Source of the DNA: Lachnospiraceae bacterium
GTDB lineage: Bacteria; Bacillota; Clostridia; Lachnospirales; Lachnospiraceae
DNA: 64,000 bases
Reading direction: 5' to 3'
NCBI GenBank assembly: GCA_031272185.1
Contig: JAISUG010000010.1
Coordinates: 1-64,000, forward strand
The position numbers were made by a program, and so were the translations under genes. Positions 41,016 through 48,834 of the stretch are shown here, piece by piece; position 1 is the first letter of the stretch, and each line of letters begins with the position of its first letter. A model generated the notes under the pieces. That model was not told where the DNA came from. It made no database searches and saw only the letters and a program-made list of their open reading frames with translations.

Positions 41016-41855
41016 ATGGACACTGGGAAAACCGAAAACCCCATAGTGTCGCAAAAAGCGGCGCTGCGCCGGGAGATCAAGGCGCGCATCAGGGATTTGG
41101 ACCCGTCCTACGTGAAGAGATCCGATATGGCCATCGCGGACCGCCTTTTGGCGATGGACGCCTACCGGGACGCCGCATCCGTGTTTTGCTTCGTGGGGAC
41201 CAAAAGCGAGGTGGACACCTTGCCCATCATCCGTAGGGCGCTGTCGGATGGGAAGACCCTGTCCGTCCCCCTGTGCAAAGGGGAGAGGGCGCCTGGCAAA
41301 CCCGGCGTCATGGAAGCCCGGATCATCAATTCCCTGGATGACTTGAAAGACTCCGGGATGTATGGTATCATCGAGCCTTACGGGCATTGCGCCGCCATCG
41401 CCCCCGCAGACATAGACCTCGCCGTGACGCCGTGTCTGGCCTGTGGCCGGGACTGCCTGCGCCTGGGCAAAGGCGGCGGCTACTACGACCTGTTTTTGGG
41501 TGAAATGCGCCGCTGGCGCCGCGCAGCACTCAGCACTGACCCAGGCCCGGTGCCCTCACCCGGCGCCGACCTAGGCCCGGCGCCCTCACCCGGCGCCAAG
41601 GCAGGCCCGGCGCGGTCTCCCGGCACCGACGTAGGCCCGGCGCCCTCACCCGGCGCTGACCCAGGCCCGGCGCCCTCACCCGGCGCAGGCACCCCGGACG
41701 ATGGGGCGCCGCGCTTCCCCCTCGCAGTCGCGCTCTGCAGGGAGGCCCTGCTGTGCGACTCCATCCCCCTGGAACCCTGGGACCTCCCCATGGACTGCGT
41801 CGTGACGGAGGACGCCATATACACCCGCCGCCCCGACAGGATGCGCCGCGTGTGA
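41016..41855 (+). CDS. fthC: 5-formyltetrahydrofolate cyclo-ligase with proline-rich repeat insertion
   Basis: 279 aa against about 190 for the family. It converts 5-formyl-THF to methenyl-THF using ATP. Motifs: QKAALRREIKARIRDLDPSY at the start, FCFVGTKSEVDTLPIIRRAL, LAVTPCLACGRDCLRLGKGG with the G-K-G-G-G-Y-Y-D loop, and the C-terminal LEPWDLPMDCVVTEDAIYTR. Between the loop and the last strand lies a 50-residue insertion: five 10-aa units (DPGPVPSPGA type), coded by five 30-bp units at 41538-41687. In other members this point is a short surface loop, so activity may survive. ATG 41016 follows GGGAG by five bases. The longer frame to 40971 reads into the 71-bp repeats and is rejected. Confidence 0.9.
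   Translation: MDTGKTENPIVSQKAALRREIKARIRDLDPSYVKRSDMAIADRLLAMDAYRDAASVFCFVGTKSEVDTLPIIRRALSDGKTLSVPLCKGERAPGKPGVMEARIINSLDDLKDSGMYGIIEPYGHCAAIAPADIDLAVTPCLACGRDCLRLGKGGGYYDLFLGEMRRWRRAALSTDPGPVPSPGADLGPAPSPGAKAGPARSPGTDVGPAPSPGADPGPAPSPGAGTPDDGAPRFPLAVALCREALLCDSIPLEPWDLPMDCVVTEDAIYTRRPDRMRRV
41538..41687. repeat. Five 30-bp in-frame tandem repeats inside fthC
   Basis: Five 30-bp units containing GGCCCGGCGCCCTCACCCGG, each coding ten Pro/Gly/Ala/Ser-rich residues. Confidence 0.92.
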
Positions 41856-41917
41856 CAGGGCCCAGACTGCGCCCCTCCGGGATATCGGGTGCCGCGAATC
41901 CTTACACGCAACGCCCG

Positions 41918-41998
41918 GCGCATTGTAGGGGCGCATTCCTGCAGGGCCTCGCCCGTCGGGGTGCCGTCGCGCAACACCGCGCACCATAGGGGCGCATT
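41918..41998. repeat. Pair of TAGGGGCGCATT intergenic repeats upstream of fhs
   Basis: GCGCATTGTAGGGGCGCATT (41918-41937) and a near copy at 41979-41998, 61 bp apart, in the 236-bp fthC-fhs gap. Similar GGGGCGCATTGCA sequences are frequent in intergenic DNA of gut Clostridia. Nothing else is seen here except the fhs ribosome site. Confidence 0.5.
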
Positions 41999-42091
41999 GC
42001 ACAGTACAGTTGTTTGTGAAGTTGCATATGGCCATGCCGGATCTCCCTGCGGCCCGGCATCCCCACAGCATAAAGAAAGGAAACCACCACC

Positions 42092-43768
42092 ATGTCCTAC
42101 CTCTCCGACATCGAAATCGCCCAAGCCACACCCATGAAGCACATCCGCGACATCGCCCGTGTGGCGGGGGTGGACGACCGGTATCTGGAACAATACGGCA
42201 ACTACAAGGCCAAGATCGACTACAAACTGCTGGACGAACTGGACGGCCGGCCGGACGGCAAGCTGGTGCTGGTCACCGCCATCACGCCCACCCCCGCCGG
42301 CGAGGGGAAGACCACCACCACGGTAGGCCTCTGTGACGCCCTGCGCAAGATAGGGAAGAATTCCGTGGTCGCGCTGCGCGAACCCTCCCTGGGCCCGGTG
42401 TTCGGCGTCAAGGGCGGCGCGGCGGGAGGCGGCTACGCCCAGGTGGTCCCCATGGAGGACATCAACCTGCATTTCACCGGCGACTTCCACGCCATCGGGG
42501 CCGCCAACAACCTCCTGGCCGCCATGCTGGACAACCACATCTACCAGGGCAATGCATTGGGCATCGACGTGCGCCGCATCACATGGAAACGGGCGGTGGA
42601 CATGAACGACCGCCAGCTGCGCTTCATAGCCGACGGCCTGGGCGGGCGTGTCAATGGCGTCCCCAGGGAAGACGGTTTTGACATCACCGTGGCCAGCGAG
42701 ATCATGGCGGTGCTGTGCCTGTCAAGGGATATCACAGACCTGAAAGAACGCTGCGCGCGCATCATCGTGGGCTACACCCATGACGAGTCGCCCGTCACCG
42801 CCGGGCAGCTGCGCGCCCAGGGCGCCATGGCCGCGCTCCTGAAGGACGCGCTCAAACCCAACCTGGTCCAGACACTGGAGGGCACGCCTGCGTTCATCCA
42901 CGGCGGGCCTTTCGCCAACATCGCCCACGGGTGCAACTCCATCATAGCCACCCGCATGGCCCTGAAACTGGGCGATTACGCCGTCACCGAGGCTGGGTTC
43001 GGCGCCGACCTGGGGGCGGAGAAATTCCTCGACATCAAGTGCCGCATGGCCGGGCTTAGCCCGTCGGCGGTGGTCATCGTGGCCACGGTCCGGGCGCTGA
43101 AGCACCATGGCGGCGTGGCAAAATCCGACCTAGGGGGCGAAAACCTCGAAGCCCTGTCCCGGGGCCTCCCCAACCTCCTCCGGCACGTGGAGAACATCAC
43201 CCAGGTCTTCGGCTTGCCGGCTGTGGTGGCCATCAACCGCTTCCCCACCGACACCGAGGCGGAGCTGGGGCTCATTGAAAACAAGTGCAGGGAGCTGGGG
43301 GTCAATGTGGCCCTCTCCGAAGTATGGGGCAAAGGCGGTGATGGCGGCGTGGAACTGGCCCGGGAAGTGGTGCGGCTGTGCGACACCCCCTCGGAACTGA
43401 CCCATGCCTACCCCCTCGACGCCCCCATCACGGACAAACTCGCCGACATCTGCCGCAAAGTCTACCATGCCGACAGCGTGGAGCTGACCCCCGCCGCCAA
43501 GAAACAGGCCGAGCAACTCACGGCCCTGGGCTTTGGGGGCTGCCCCATCTGCATGGCCAAGACCCAGTACAGCTTCTCCGACGACCAGAACCTCCTGGGG
43601 GCCCCAAATGGGTTCAAAGTCACCGTGCGCAACCTGAAAGTCAGCGCAGGCGCGGGGTTTATCGTGGCACTCACCGGCGACATCATGACCATGCCGGGCC
43701 TGCCCAAAGTCCCCAGCGCGGAAAAGATCGACGTGGACGGGGACGGGAAGATCTCCGGGCTGTTCTAG
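42092..43768 (+). CDS. fhs: Formate--tetrahydrofolate ligase
   Basis: 558 aa, full length. It makes 10-formyl-THF from formate, THF and ATP. P-loop [20 protein letters not shown], then [45 protein letters not shown]-equivalent [40 protein letters not shown] and the C-terminal [15 protein letters not shown]. First enzyme of the methyl branch of the Wood-Ljungdahl route and of purine C1 supply. It is followed by fchA, folD and a formate channel, so formate is probably taken up or released through this set. Ribosome site AAAGGAAA. Confidence 0.97.
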   Translation: MSYLSDIEIAQATPMKHIRDIARVAGVDDRYLEQYGNYKAKIDYKLLDELDGRPDGKLVLVTAITPTPAGEGKTTTTVGLCDALRKIGKNSVVALREPSLGPVFGVKGGAAGGGYAQVVPMEDINLHFTGDFHAIGAANNLLAAMLDNHIYQGNALGIDVRRITWKRAVDMNDRQLRFIADGLGGRVNGVPREDGFDITVASEIMAVLCLSRDITDLKERCARIIVGYTHDESPVTAGQLRAQGAMAALLKDALKPNLVQTLEGTPAFIHGGPFANIAHGCNSIIATRMALKLGDYAVTEAGFGADLGAEKFLDIKCRMAGLSPSAVVIVATVRALKHHGGVAKSDLGGENLEALSRGLPNLLRHVENITQVFGLPAVVAINRFPTDTEAELGLIENKCRELGVNVALSEVWGKGGDGGVELAREVVRLCDTPSELTHAYPLDAPITDKLADICRKVYHADSVELTPAAKKQAEQLTALGFGGCPICMAKTQYSFSDDQNLLGAPNGFKVTVRNLKVSAGAGFIVALTGDIMTMPGLPKVPSAEKIDVDGDGKISGLF

Positions 43769-43790
43769 GCCAAGCCGGGCCTCCGGGGTT

Positions 43791-43858
43791 ACAGGCCCCC
43801 GGCCAGCCGATGGACCGTCTGGTCGGCCTGAGCCCGCCCCATCACCGGGGTGACCTGT
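43791..43858. mobile_element. Small inverted-repeat element, family 2, copy 2
   Basis: 68 bp between fhs and fchA. It starts ACAGGCCCCCGG and ends CCGGGGTGACCTGT, an imperfect version of the 12-bp ends of copy 1. The interior GGCCAGCCGATGGACCGTC matches copy 1 read on the other strand. The pairing extends outward (GGTT/TACC). No 13-bp flanking duplication is visible here. Confidence 0.65.
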
Positions 43859-43901
43859 TACCATCCAGACACCAACAGGCATCCCTGAAAAGGAAGAACT
43901 C

Positions 43902-44534
43902 ATGAAATACACCGAACTGACCTGCTCCGATTTCCTCTGCGCCCTTGCATCCCGGGAACCCGTGCCGGGGGGCGGGGGGGCATCAGCCCTGGTGGGCGCC
44001 GTCGGCATCGCCCTGGGCAACATGGTGGGCAGCCTCACATTGGGCAAAAAGAAATATGCCGACGTCCAGGCAGACATCATCGCACTGGATGAAAGGGCTG
44101 CAAAACTGCGGGAAGAACTGCTGGCGCTGGTGCAAAGGGATGCGGAGGCCTTCGAGCCCCTTTCCCGTGCCTACGGCCTTCCTTCCGGCACCGACGACGA
44201 AAAGGCCCACAAGGCAGCCGTCATGGAAGCGGCCTTGCAAACCGCATGTGGCGCGCCTTTGGAAATCATGCGCCTGTGCTGCGAGGCCATCGACCTGGTG
44301 GAAGCCTACGCCGCAAAGGGCTCTGCGCTGGCCGTATCCGATGCGGGCTGCGGCGCGCTGTGCCTGGGGGCGGCATTGCAGGCGGCCGGCCTCAACGTGT
44401 CCATCAACACCAAATCCATGGCCGACAGGGCCTATGCGGGGCGCATTGACGCCGAAGCGGGCGCCATGCTGGATGCGTATGTGCCCAAAGCCGACAGGAT
44501 CTACCGGCGGGTATCGGCACGGTTCGAAGCATGA
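43902..44534 (+). CDS. fchA: Methenyltetrahydrofolate cyclohydrolase, FTCD_C (cyclodeaminase-like) family
   Basis: 210 aa. The start MKYTELTCSDFLCALASREP, VPGGGGASALVGAVGIALGN and MVGSLTLGKKKYADVQ is characteristic of the all-helical FTCD C-terminal family. The rest is helical with CGAPLEIMRLCCEAIDLVEA and the conserved SDAGCGALCLGAALQAAGLN. In clostridia this small enzyme converts methenyl-THF to 10-formyl-THF. Its place between fhs and folD supports that role over histidine degradation. Ribosome site AAGGAAG. Confidence 0.9.
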   Translation: MKYTELTCSDFLCALASREPVPGGGGASALVGAVGIALGNMVGSLTLGKKKYADVQADIIALDERAAKLREELLALVQRDAEAFEPLSRAYGLPSGTDDEKAHKAAVMEAALQTACGAPLEIMRLCCEAIDLVEAYAAKGSALAVSDAGCGALCLGAALQAAGLNVSINTKSMADRAYAGRIDAEAGAMLDAYVPKADRIYRRVSARFEA

Positions 44535-44564
44535 CGTCAGAACCCTTGCGAAGTGGAGGTTATG

Positions 44565-45422
44565 ATGGCAACGATTCTCATGGGCGCCCCGGTGGCGGAT
44601 GCGCTCAACGCAAATCTCTCGGAACGTGTGGCTGCGCTTAATGCAAAGGGCGTCACCCCCACCCTTGCCATCCTGCGTGTCGGGGAACGCCCCGACGACA
44701 TCGCCTACGAAAAGGGCGCCATGAAACGATGCGAGAAAGTTGGCCTGGCGGTGCGCAATGTCCTGCTGGGCGCCGACACAACCCAAGAGACGCTGATCGC
44801 CCGGATCAGGGATCTGAACTCGGACCCCGCTGTCCACGGCGTCTTGATGTTCCGCCCCCTGCCGGGGCACCTGGACGAACCTGCGGCATGCGAGGCCCTA
44901 TCCCCGTCCAAGGATGTGGACGGCATCACCCAAGGATCCCTGGCTGGTGTATTTTCCGGCACGAACATAGGCTACCCCCCATGCACCCCACAAGCGTGCA
45001 TGGAGATACTGGATTATTATGGCATCGACGTAAAGGGTGCCCGGGCCGCAGTCATCGGGCGCAGCCTGGTGGTGGGCAAGCCCGCCGCCATGATGCTCCT
45101 TTCCCGCCACGCCACCGTGACCATCTGCCACACCCGCACCATGGACATGCCATCTGTGGTCAGGGAAGCGAAGGTCGTCATCGCCGCGGCAGGGAAAGCC
45201 GGTGTGGTGGGGCCCGGATACTTTGCCCCCGGCCAGATCGTTCTGGACGTGGGGATCAACATGGGCGCGGACGGGAAGCTGACAGGGGATGTGGATTTTG
45301 CCTGTGCGCAGCCCATCGTGGAAGCCATCACACCCGTGCCCGGCGGCGTTGGCACAGTCACCACCTCCGTGCTGGTAAAACACACCGTGGAGGCGGCCGA
45401 GCGATCCCAGGCTGCCCCCTGA
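44565..45422 (+). CDS. folD: Bifunctional methylenetetrahydrofolate dehydrogenase / methenyl-THF cyclohydrolase
   Basis: 285 aa. ATLAILRVGERPDDIAYEKG-type opening (Thr-Leu-Ala-Ile-Leu-Arg-Val-Gly), KGAMKRCEKVGLAV with the catalytic Lys after Tyr, VHGVLMFRPLPGHLDE, PSKDVDGITQGSLAGVFSG, PCTPQACMEILDYYGIDVKG, VIGRSLVVGKPAAMMLLSRH and PVPGGVGTVTTSVLVKHTVE. In the Q-P-L-P motif Gln is replaced by Arg (FRPLPG), a change in a usually conserved cyclohydrolase region. Since a separate fchA is adjacent, FolD may work mainly as the dehydrogenase. The second of two ATGs (44565) has GGAGG at five bases. Confidence 0.93.
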   Translation: MATILMGAPVADALNANLSERVAALNAKGVTPTLAILRVGERPDDIAYEKGAMKRCEKVGLAVRNVLLGADTTQETLIARIRDLNSDPAVHGVLMFRPLPGHLDEPAACEALSPSKDVDGITQGSLAGVFSGTNIGYPPCTPQACMEILDYYGIDVKGARAAVIGRSLVVGKPAAMMLLSRHATVTICHTRTMDMPSVVREAKVVIAAAGKAGVVGPGYFAPGQIVLDVGINMGADGKLTGDVDFACAQPIVEAITPVPGGVGTVTTSVLVKHTVEAAERSQAAP

Positions 45423-45435
45423 CCCCGACGAAGCC

Positions 45436-45512
45436 ATTGCACCACCAACTAAACTATGTGTGTCCGACATAAGTCCCAGCTTCGCACAAGGTTTAGTCGG
45501 CGGAGCAATCCC
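45436..45512. repeat. Palindromic dispersed repeat, family 1, copy D
   Basis: About 76 bp. Left arm ATTGCACCACCAACTAAACT; reverse complement of the right arm ATTGCTCCGCCGACTAAACC. This is one of the best-paired copies. Core TGTCCGACATAAGTC and TTCGCACAAGG. Confidence 0.85.
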
Positions 45513-45513
45513 G

Positions 45514-45602
45514 CGCCATTGCGACAAGCCCCACGGCGTCATTGCGAGAAACGCAGTCACACATGTTGCGAGCGAAGCGTGGCAGGACGAAGCAATCCAC
45601 AA
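45514..45602. repeat. CATTGCGA/GAAGCAATCC-type intergenic repeat
   Basis: CCATTGCGACAAG, GTCATTGCGAGAAACGCAG and GTTGCGAGCGAAGCGTGGC, then GGACGAAGCAATCC, directly after family-1 copy D. Repeats built from GTCATTGCGAG and CGAAGCAATCC are seen between genes in many unrelated bacteria. The next gene's ribosome site follows about 15 bp later. Confidence 0.55.
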
Positions 45603-45632
45603 AATAGAGGCCCCCCCGGAGGAACACACCCC

Positions 45633-46451
45633 ATGAACTTGCTCACCCCCGCAGAAATCACCCAGGCATACATCGAGGCAGGCGCGAAAAAATGCGCCCG
45701 CCCCACAGGGAAGCTGCTCTTTCTCGCCGTCATGGCAGGGCTGCTCATCGCTTTCGGGGGCGCGGTGACCAACACCGCATCCCACACCGTCACCAACGTG
45801 GGCGCCGCCAGGACCGTCAGCGGCCTGCTCTTCCCCTTCGGCCTGGGGATGGTCGTGCTCCTGGGCGCGGAACTCTTCACCGGGAACTGCATGATCCCCA
45901 TCTCGGTGCTGGAAAAAAGGGCCACCTGGGCCGGGATGGTGCGCAACTGGGTATTGGTTTACATAGGAAACTTCATCGGCGCCGCGTTCTTGGCCGCCGG
46001 GTGCGCCTTCTTCGGGCAGCTGGAGTATTCGTCCGGCGCCCTGGCTGTCTACACCATCAAAGTGGCGGCTGCCAAATGCACCCTGCCTTTCGCAGGCGGC
46101 GTCGTGCTGGGGTTCTTCTGCAATGTGCTGGTCTGCATGGGCGTGCTGTGCAGCCTTTCGGCCAAAGATACCACAGGGCGCATCCTTGGGGCGTACATCC
46201 CGGTGGCGTTCTTCGTCATCTGCGGTTTCGAGCACTGCGTGGCGAACATGTACTACGTCCCTGCGGGGATCTTCGCCTTGCAGGTGCCCAGGTATGCGCA
46301 GCTGTCGGCCGAAGCGGGCATAAACACCGCCGCCCTCACCTGGCCCGCATTCATCATCCGCAACCTGCTCCCCGTCACCATCGGCAACATCCTGGGGGGC
46401 GCCTGCGTAGGCCTCACCATGCGCTATGCACACCTGGAAAAGCGCAGCTAG
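45633..46451 (+). CDS. Formate/nitrite transporter (FNT) family channel
   Basis: 272 aa, six membrane helices. Starts MNLLTPAEITQAYIEAGAKK. LLFLAVMAGLLIAFGGAVTN, GLGMVVLLGAELFTGNCMIP (the L-F-T-G-N motif of FNT pores), NWVLVYIGNFIGAAFLAAGC and VFFVICGFEHCVANMYYVPA (conserved pore His) follow. Placed behind fhs-fchA-folD, it most likely moves formate. ATG 45633 has GGAGG ten bases upstream. The longer frame to 45456 reads through repeats and is rejected. Confidence 0.93.
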   Translation: MNLLTPAEITQAYIEAGAKKCARPTGKLLFLAVMAGLLIAFGGAVTNTASHTVTNVGAARTVSGLLFPFGLGMVVLLGAELFTGNCMIPISVLEKRATWAGMVRNWVLVYIGNFIGAAFLAAGCAFFGQLEYSSGALAVYTIKVAAAKCTLPFAGGVVLGFFCNVLVCMGVLCSLSAKDTTGRILGAYIPVAFFVICGFEHCVANMYYVPAGIFALQVPRYAQLSAEAGINTAALTWPAFIIRNLLPVTIGNILGGACVGLTMRYAHLEKRS

Positions 46452-46522
46452 TGCAACGCCGCGCCCTGTTCATCCGCCCATGCCACTTCTTTCGTCACTA
46501 TTTGTGCGTATACGCGCATGGG

Positions 46523-46575
46523 AGGTTACTTGGCCGGATAAACCTCGCGCCAAGTGAGACGACCGGCGGCAGGCC
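46523..46575 (+). promoter_or_regulatory. Possible structured leader of folT
   Basis: Within the 199-bp gap ahead of folT, AGGTT (46523), ACTTGG (46528) and CCGG (46534) are each followed in the same order by their complements AACCT (46541), CCAAGT (46550) and CCGG (46563). These pairings interleave, so only some can form at once (pseudoknot or switch). It does not show the conserved core of the tetrahydrofolate riboswitch that I remember. Low certainty. Confidence 0.25.
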
Positions 46576-46650
46576 GAAATTTGCTTGCACCATGTTACGA
46601 CATGTGATATAGTCTTCGAAAAGTTGTCAGAGCAGGGAGGGGTTATTCTT

Positions 46651-47355
46651 ATGTCATCCGCAGAAAACAAAGCAGTCCGGACCGAAGCAACCGCTTCCGG
46701 CGATGTCGCATCCCACATCGAACCCGCCACCTGCAAGGAGCCCTCACACCGCACCGAGCCTGTGCCAACAGACGAACCCGCCACCCGCAAGGCGGACTCC
46801 AACCGCCTTAAGAAAATCATCACCGTGGCGCTCCTGGTGTGCATCGAGATCATCCTCACCCGTTTTTGCTCCATCAACACCACCTTCGTCCGGTTCGGCT
46901 TCGGGTTCATCCCCGTCGCCGTGACGGGGATGCTCTTCGGCCCGCTCTGGGCCGGTGGGGCCGCCGCCATGGGCGACTTCCTGGGAGCCATCCTGTTCCC
47001 CACGGGACCATATTTCCCGGGGTTTACACTCACCGCATTCATCACCGGGGCGATCTATGGGCTGTTCCTCTATGGATATGACGTCAAGCGAAGCTCATAC
47101 GGCCATGTGCTTCGGGGCTTCCCCCTCACCCTGCGCACGGTCATCGCCGTGCTCCTGGTGACCATCCTGTGCGACCTGTGCCTGAACACCGTCTGGCTTT
47201 CCATACTCTACCAGAAAGCCTACATGGCCTACCTCTTCAGCCGGGTGCTCAAGACCATCATCATGACCCCGGTGCAGATCATCCTCCTGCGCCTGATACA
47301 GTCCCGGGTGCATCTCATCCCCCATCGCATTGACCGAAAGGCAAATCTGTGGTAA
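46651..47355 (+). CDS. folT: ECF transporter substrate-binding (S) component, folate type
   Basis: 234 aa. The first 55 residues are hydrophilic with a repeated EPAT-K motif and are unusual for the family. Then come six helices with the FolT pattern: LLVCIEIILTRFCSINTTFV, RFGFGFIPVAVTGMLFGPLW, AAAMGDFLGAILFPTGPYFP, GFTLTAFITGAIYGLFLYGY. It captures folate at the membrane and needs the shared EcfA/A'/T module, which is not in this window. It fits the neighbouring folate genes. ATG 46651 follows GGGAGGGG; the frame extension to 46585 lacks a ribosome site. Confidence 0.88.
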   Translation: MSSAENKAVRTEATASGDVASHIEPATCKEPSHRTEPVPTDEPATRKADSNRLKKIITVALLVCIEIILTRFCSINTTFVRFGFGFIPVAVTGMLFGPLWAGGAAAMGDFLGAILFPTGPYFPGFTLTAFITGAIYGLFLYGYDVKRSSYGHVLRGFPLTLRTVIAVLLVTILCDLCLNTVWLSILYQKAYMAYLFSRVLKTIIMTPVQIILLRLIQSRVHLIPHRIDRKANLW

Positions 47356-47476
47356 GATTCGCACATAGCGCATCGGCGACGGCTTCGTTTTTTGATACGC
47401 GCCTCATGGACGTGCCGGGGCCATCCTGATACGCAACAAGCCATTTCGGAAAACTGTATACGAGGAGGTTCTTCCC

Positions 47477-47809
47477 ATGACGGTAAAGGAACTGATGGAA
47501 ACGGGGCGTTTTGGCGTCGTGAACGAGGGCGCGCACCCGGATGCGCCCATCGGCGGCCTGTTTTGCTGCGATTTGCTCAGCGTCGCCATGTCCAAGGCCC
47601 CCGCCGGGGCCGCCTGGGTGACGGTGATGGGCAACATGAACACTTTGGCGGTGGCGTCCCTGACGGAAGTGGCGTGCGTCATCCTGGCCGAGGGCGCCGC
47701 ATTGGACGCCCAGGCGCGCGAAAAGGCCGGGGAGCAGGGCATCCCGGTGCTGTCCACCGAAGAGCCGATTTTCGATGCGGCGCTATGGGTGCACACCGCG
47801 ATACAATAA
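47477..47809 (+). CDS. DRTGG-domain-like small protein
   Basis: 110 aa. MTVKELMETGRFGVVNEG, GGLFCCDLLSVAMSKAPAGA, AWVTVMGNMNTLAVASLTEV and ACVILAEGAALDAQAREKAG, then GIPVLSTEEP. This matches the short DRTGG-type proteins that in Clostridia accompany a PHP-domain protein, an anti-sigma-like ATPase and iron hydrogenase genes. It probably binds a small ligand; its exact role is unknown. Here only the PHP gene accompanies it. Ribosome site AGGAGG eight bases upstream. Confidence 0.75.
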   Translation: MTVKELMETGRFGVVNEGAHPDAPIGGLFCCDLLSVAMSKAPAGAAWVTVMGNMNTLAVASLTEVACVILAEGAALDAQAREKAGEQGIPVLSTEEPIFDAALWVHTAIQ

Positions 47810-47946
47810 GCCGCCGGGGCGATGCACCGTCAGCGCCAAGCGCAGCTTTGGCAGATTCACATCCGGCGCCCCGGCATGCGCCAAGCACTTGACCATAGCC
47901 GCAACTTGCGTCATGGGGCGGCTTTTGCCGCCCATCGGAGGCGCCT

Positions 47947-48666
47947 ATGCCCGAACTCACCTATGACCTGCACATCCATTCCTGCCTGTCCCCCTGCGGC
48001 GACGGGGACATGACGCCTTACAACATCGCCGCCATGTCTGCGCTGAAGGGGTTGGACGTGATAGCCCTCACCGACCACAACTCGGCGAAGAACTGCCCCG
48101 CACTGCTGGAAGCCGCGCAGGGCTTGGGCGTGATGGCGTTGCCCGGCCTGGAGGTCTGCACCGCCGAGGAAGTCCATGCGGTCTGCCTGTTTGCGCAGCT
48201 GGATGCTGCCATGGCGTTCGACGCATTCATCTACGACAGGCTGATCAAAATCCCCAACAAACCCGAGGTGTTCGGCGCCCAGCTCATCTGCCGGGCGGAC
48301 GACACGGTGGTGGGGGAAGAACCGCACCTCCTGATCAATGCCGCCGAGGTGCCCTTTGACGAGCTCTGGGACCTGGCGCTCTCCTACGGCGGCGTCATGT
48401 TCCCGGCCCACATCGAACGCACCAGCAACAGCCTGCTGTCAAACCTAGGTTTTATCCCGCCGGCCAGCAAATTCCGGACCGCGGAGCTCAAAGACATCCA
48501 TGCGCTGCACACGCTCATGGCCGCCCACCCCTATCTGCAGGGTTGCCACATCATCAGCAACTCCGACGCCCACTATCTGGAGCACATCCGCGAACCCGGC
48601 CTGACCATCCCCGCAAAAGATCGCACACCCGAGGCGGTGATCGCATGGCTAAGGGGGGAGTACTAA
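47947..48666 (+). CDS. PHP-domain metal-dependent phosphoesterase
   Basis: 239 aa. Motif 1 DLHIHSCLSPCGDGDMTPYN, motif 2 GLDVIALTDHNSAKNCP, Glu in LPGLEVCTAEEVHAVCLFA, then GGVMFPAHIERTSNSLL and the final HIISNSDAHYLEHI. All the His/Asp/Glu metal ligands of the PHP fold are present, so a phosphatase or exonuclease-like activity on a small substrate is expected. It follows the DRTGG-like gene, a known clostridial pairing. GGAGG at five bases before ATG 47947. Confidence 0.88.
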   Translation: MPELTYDLHIHSCLSPCGDGDMTPYNIAAMSALKGLDVIALTDHNSAKNCPALLEAAQGLGVMALPGLEVCTAEEVHAVCLFAQLDAAMAFDAFIYDRLIKIPNKPEVFGAQLICRADDTVVGEEPHLLINAAEVPFDELWDLALSYGGVMFPAHIERTSNSLLSNLGFIPPASKFRTAELKDIHALHTLMAAHPYLQGCHIISNSDAHYLEHIREPGLTIPAKDRTPEAVIAWLRGEY

Positions 48667-48716
48667 AAATGTAAGAAGCAAAATGCGGTTTCCTCTTCCC
48701 AATTCGGTGGATTTCG

Positions 48717-48809
48717 TGTACAATGTATCCATTATGGATGTTTTGACCAGAGCCCCCCAATCATGGAACGGAGGGGACACTGTACAATGTATCCATTATG
48801 GATGTTTTG
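48717..48809 (+). promoter_or_regulatory. Duplicated 29-bp operator/promoter element ahead of the deacetylase gene
   Basis: The same 29 bp occurs perfectly at 48717-48745 and 48781-48809. It contains TACAAT (a fair -10 box) and the palindrome ATCCATTATGGAT. Two tandem operators 64 bp apart could allow cooperative repression, or the unit may simply be a promoter duplication. Confidence 0.5.
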
Positions 48810-48834
48810 GCATAACCTTGAAAGGGGGTACCCA

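Noticed and set aside
44898..46433. 511-codon minus-strand frame across folD and the formate channel
   Set aside because: Antisense to two well-supported enzymes and passes through intergenic repeats.
46452..46650. Tetrahydrofolate riboswitch before folT
   Set aside because: The GGAGAGTAG and GCGTTAAGT-type core remembered for this riboswitch is not present; only generic pairings are seen.
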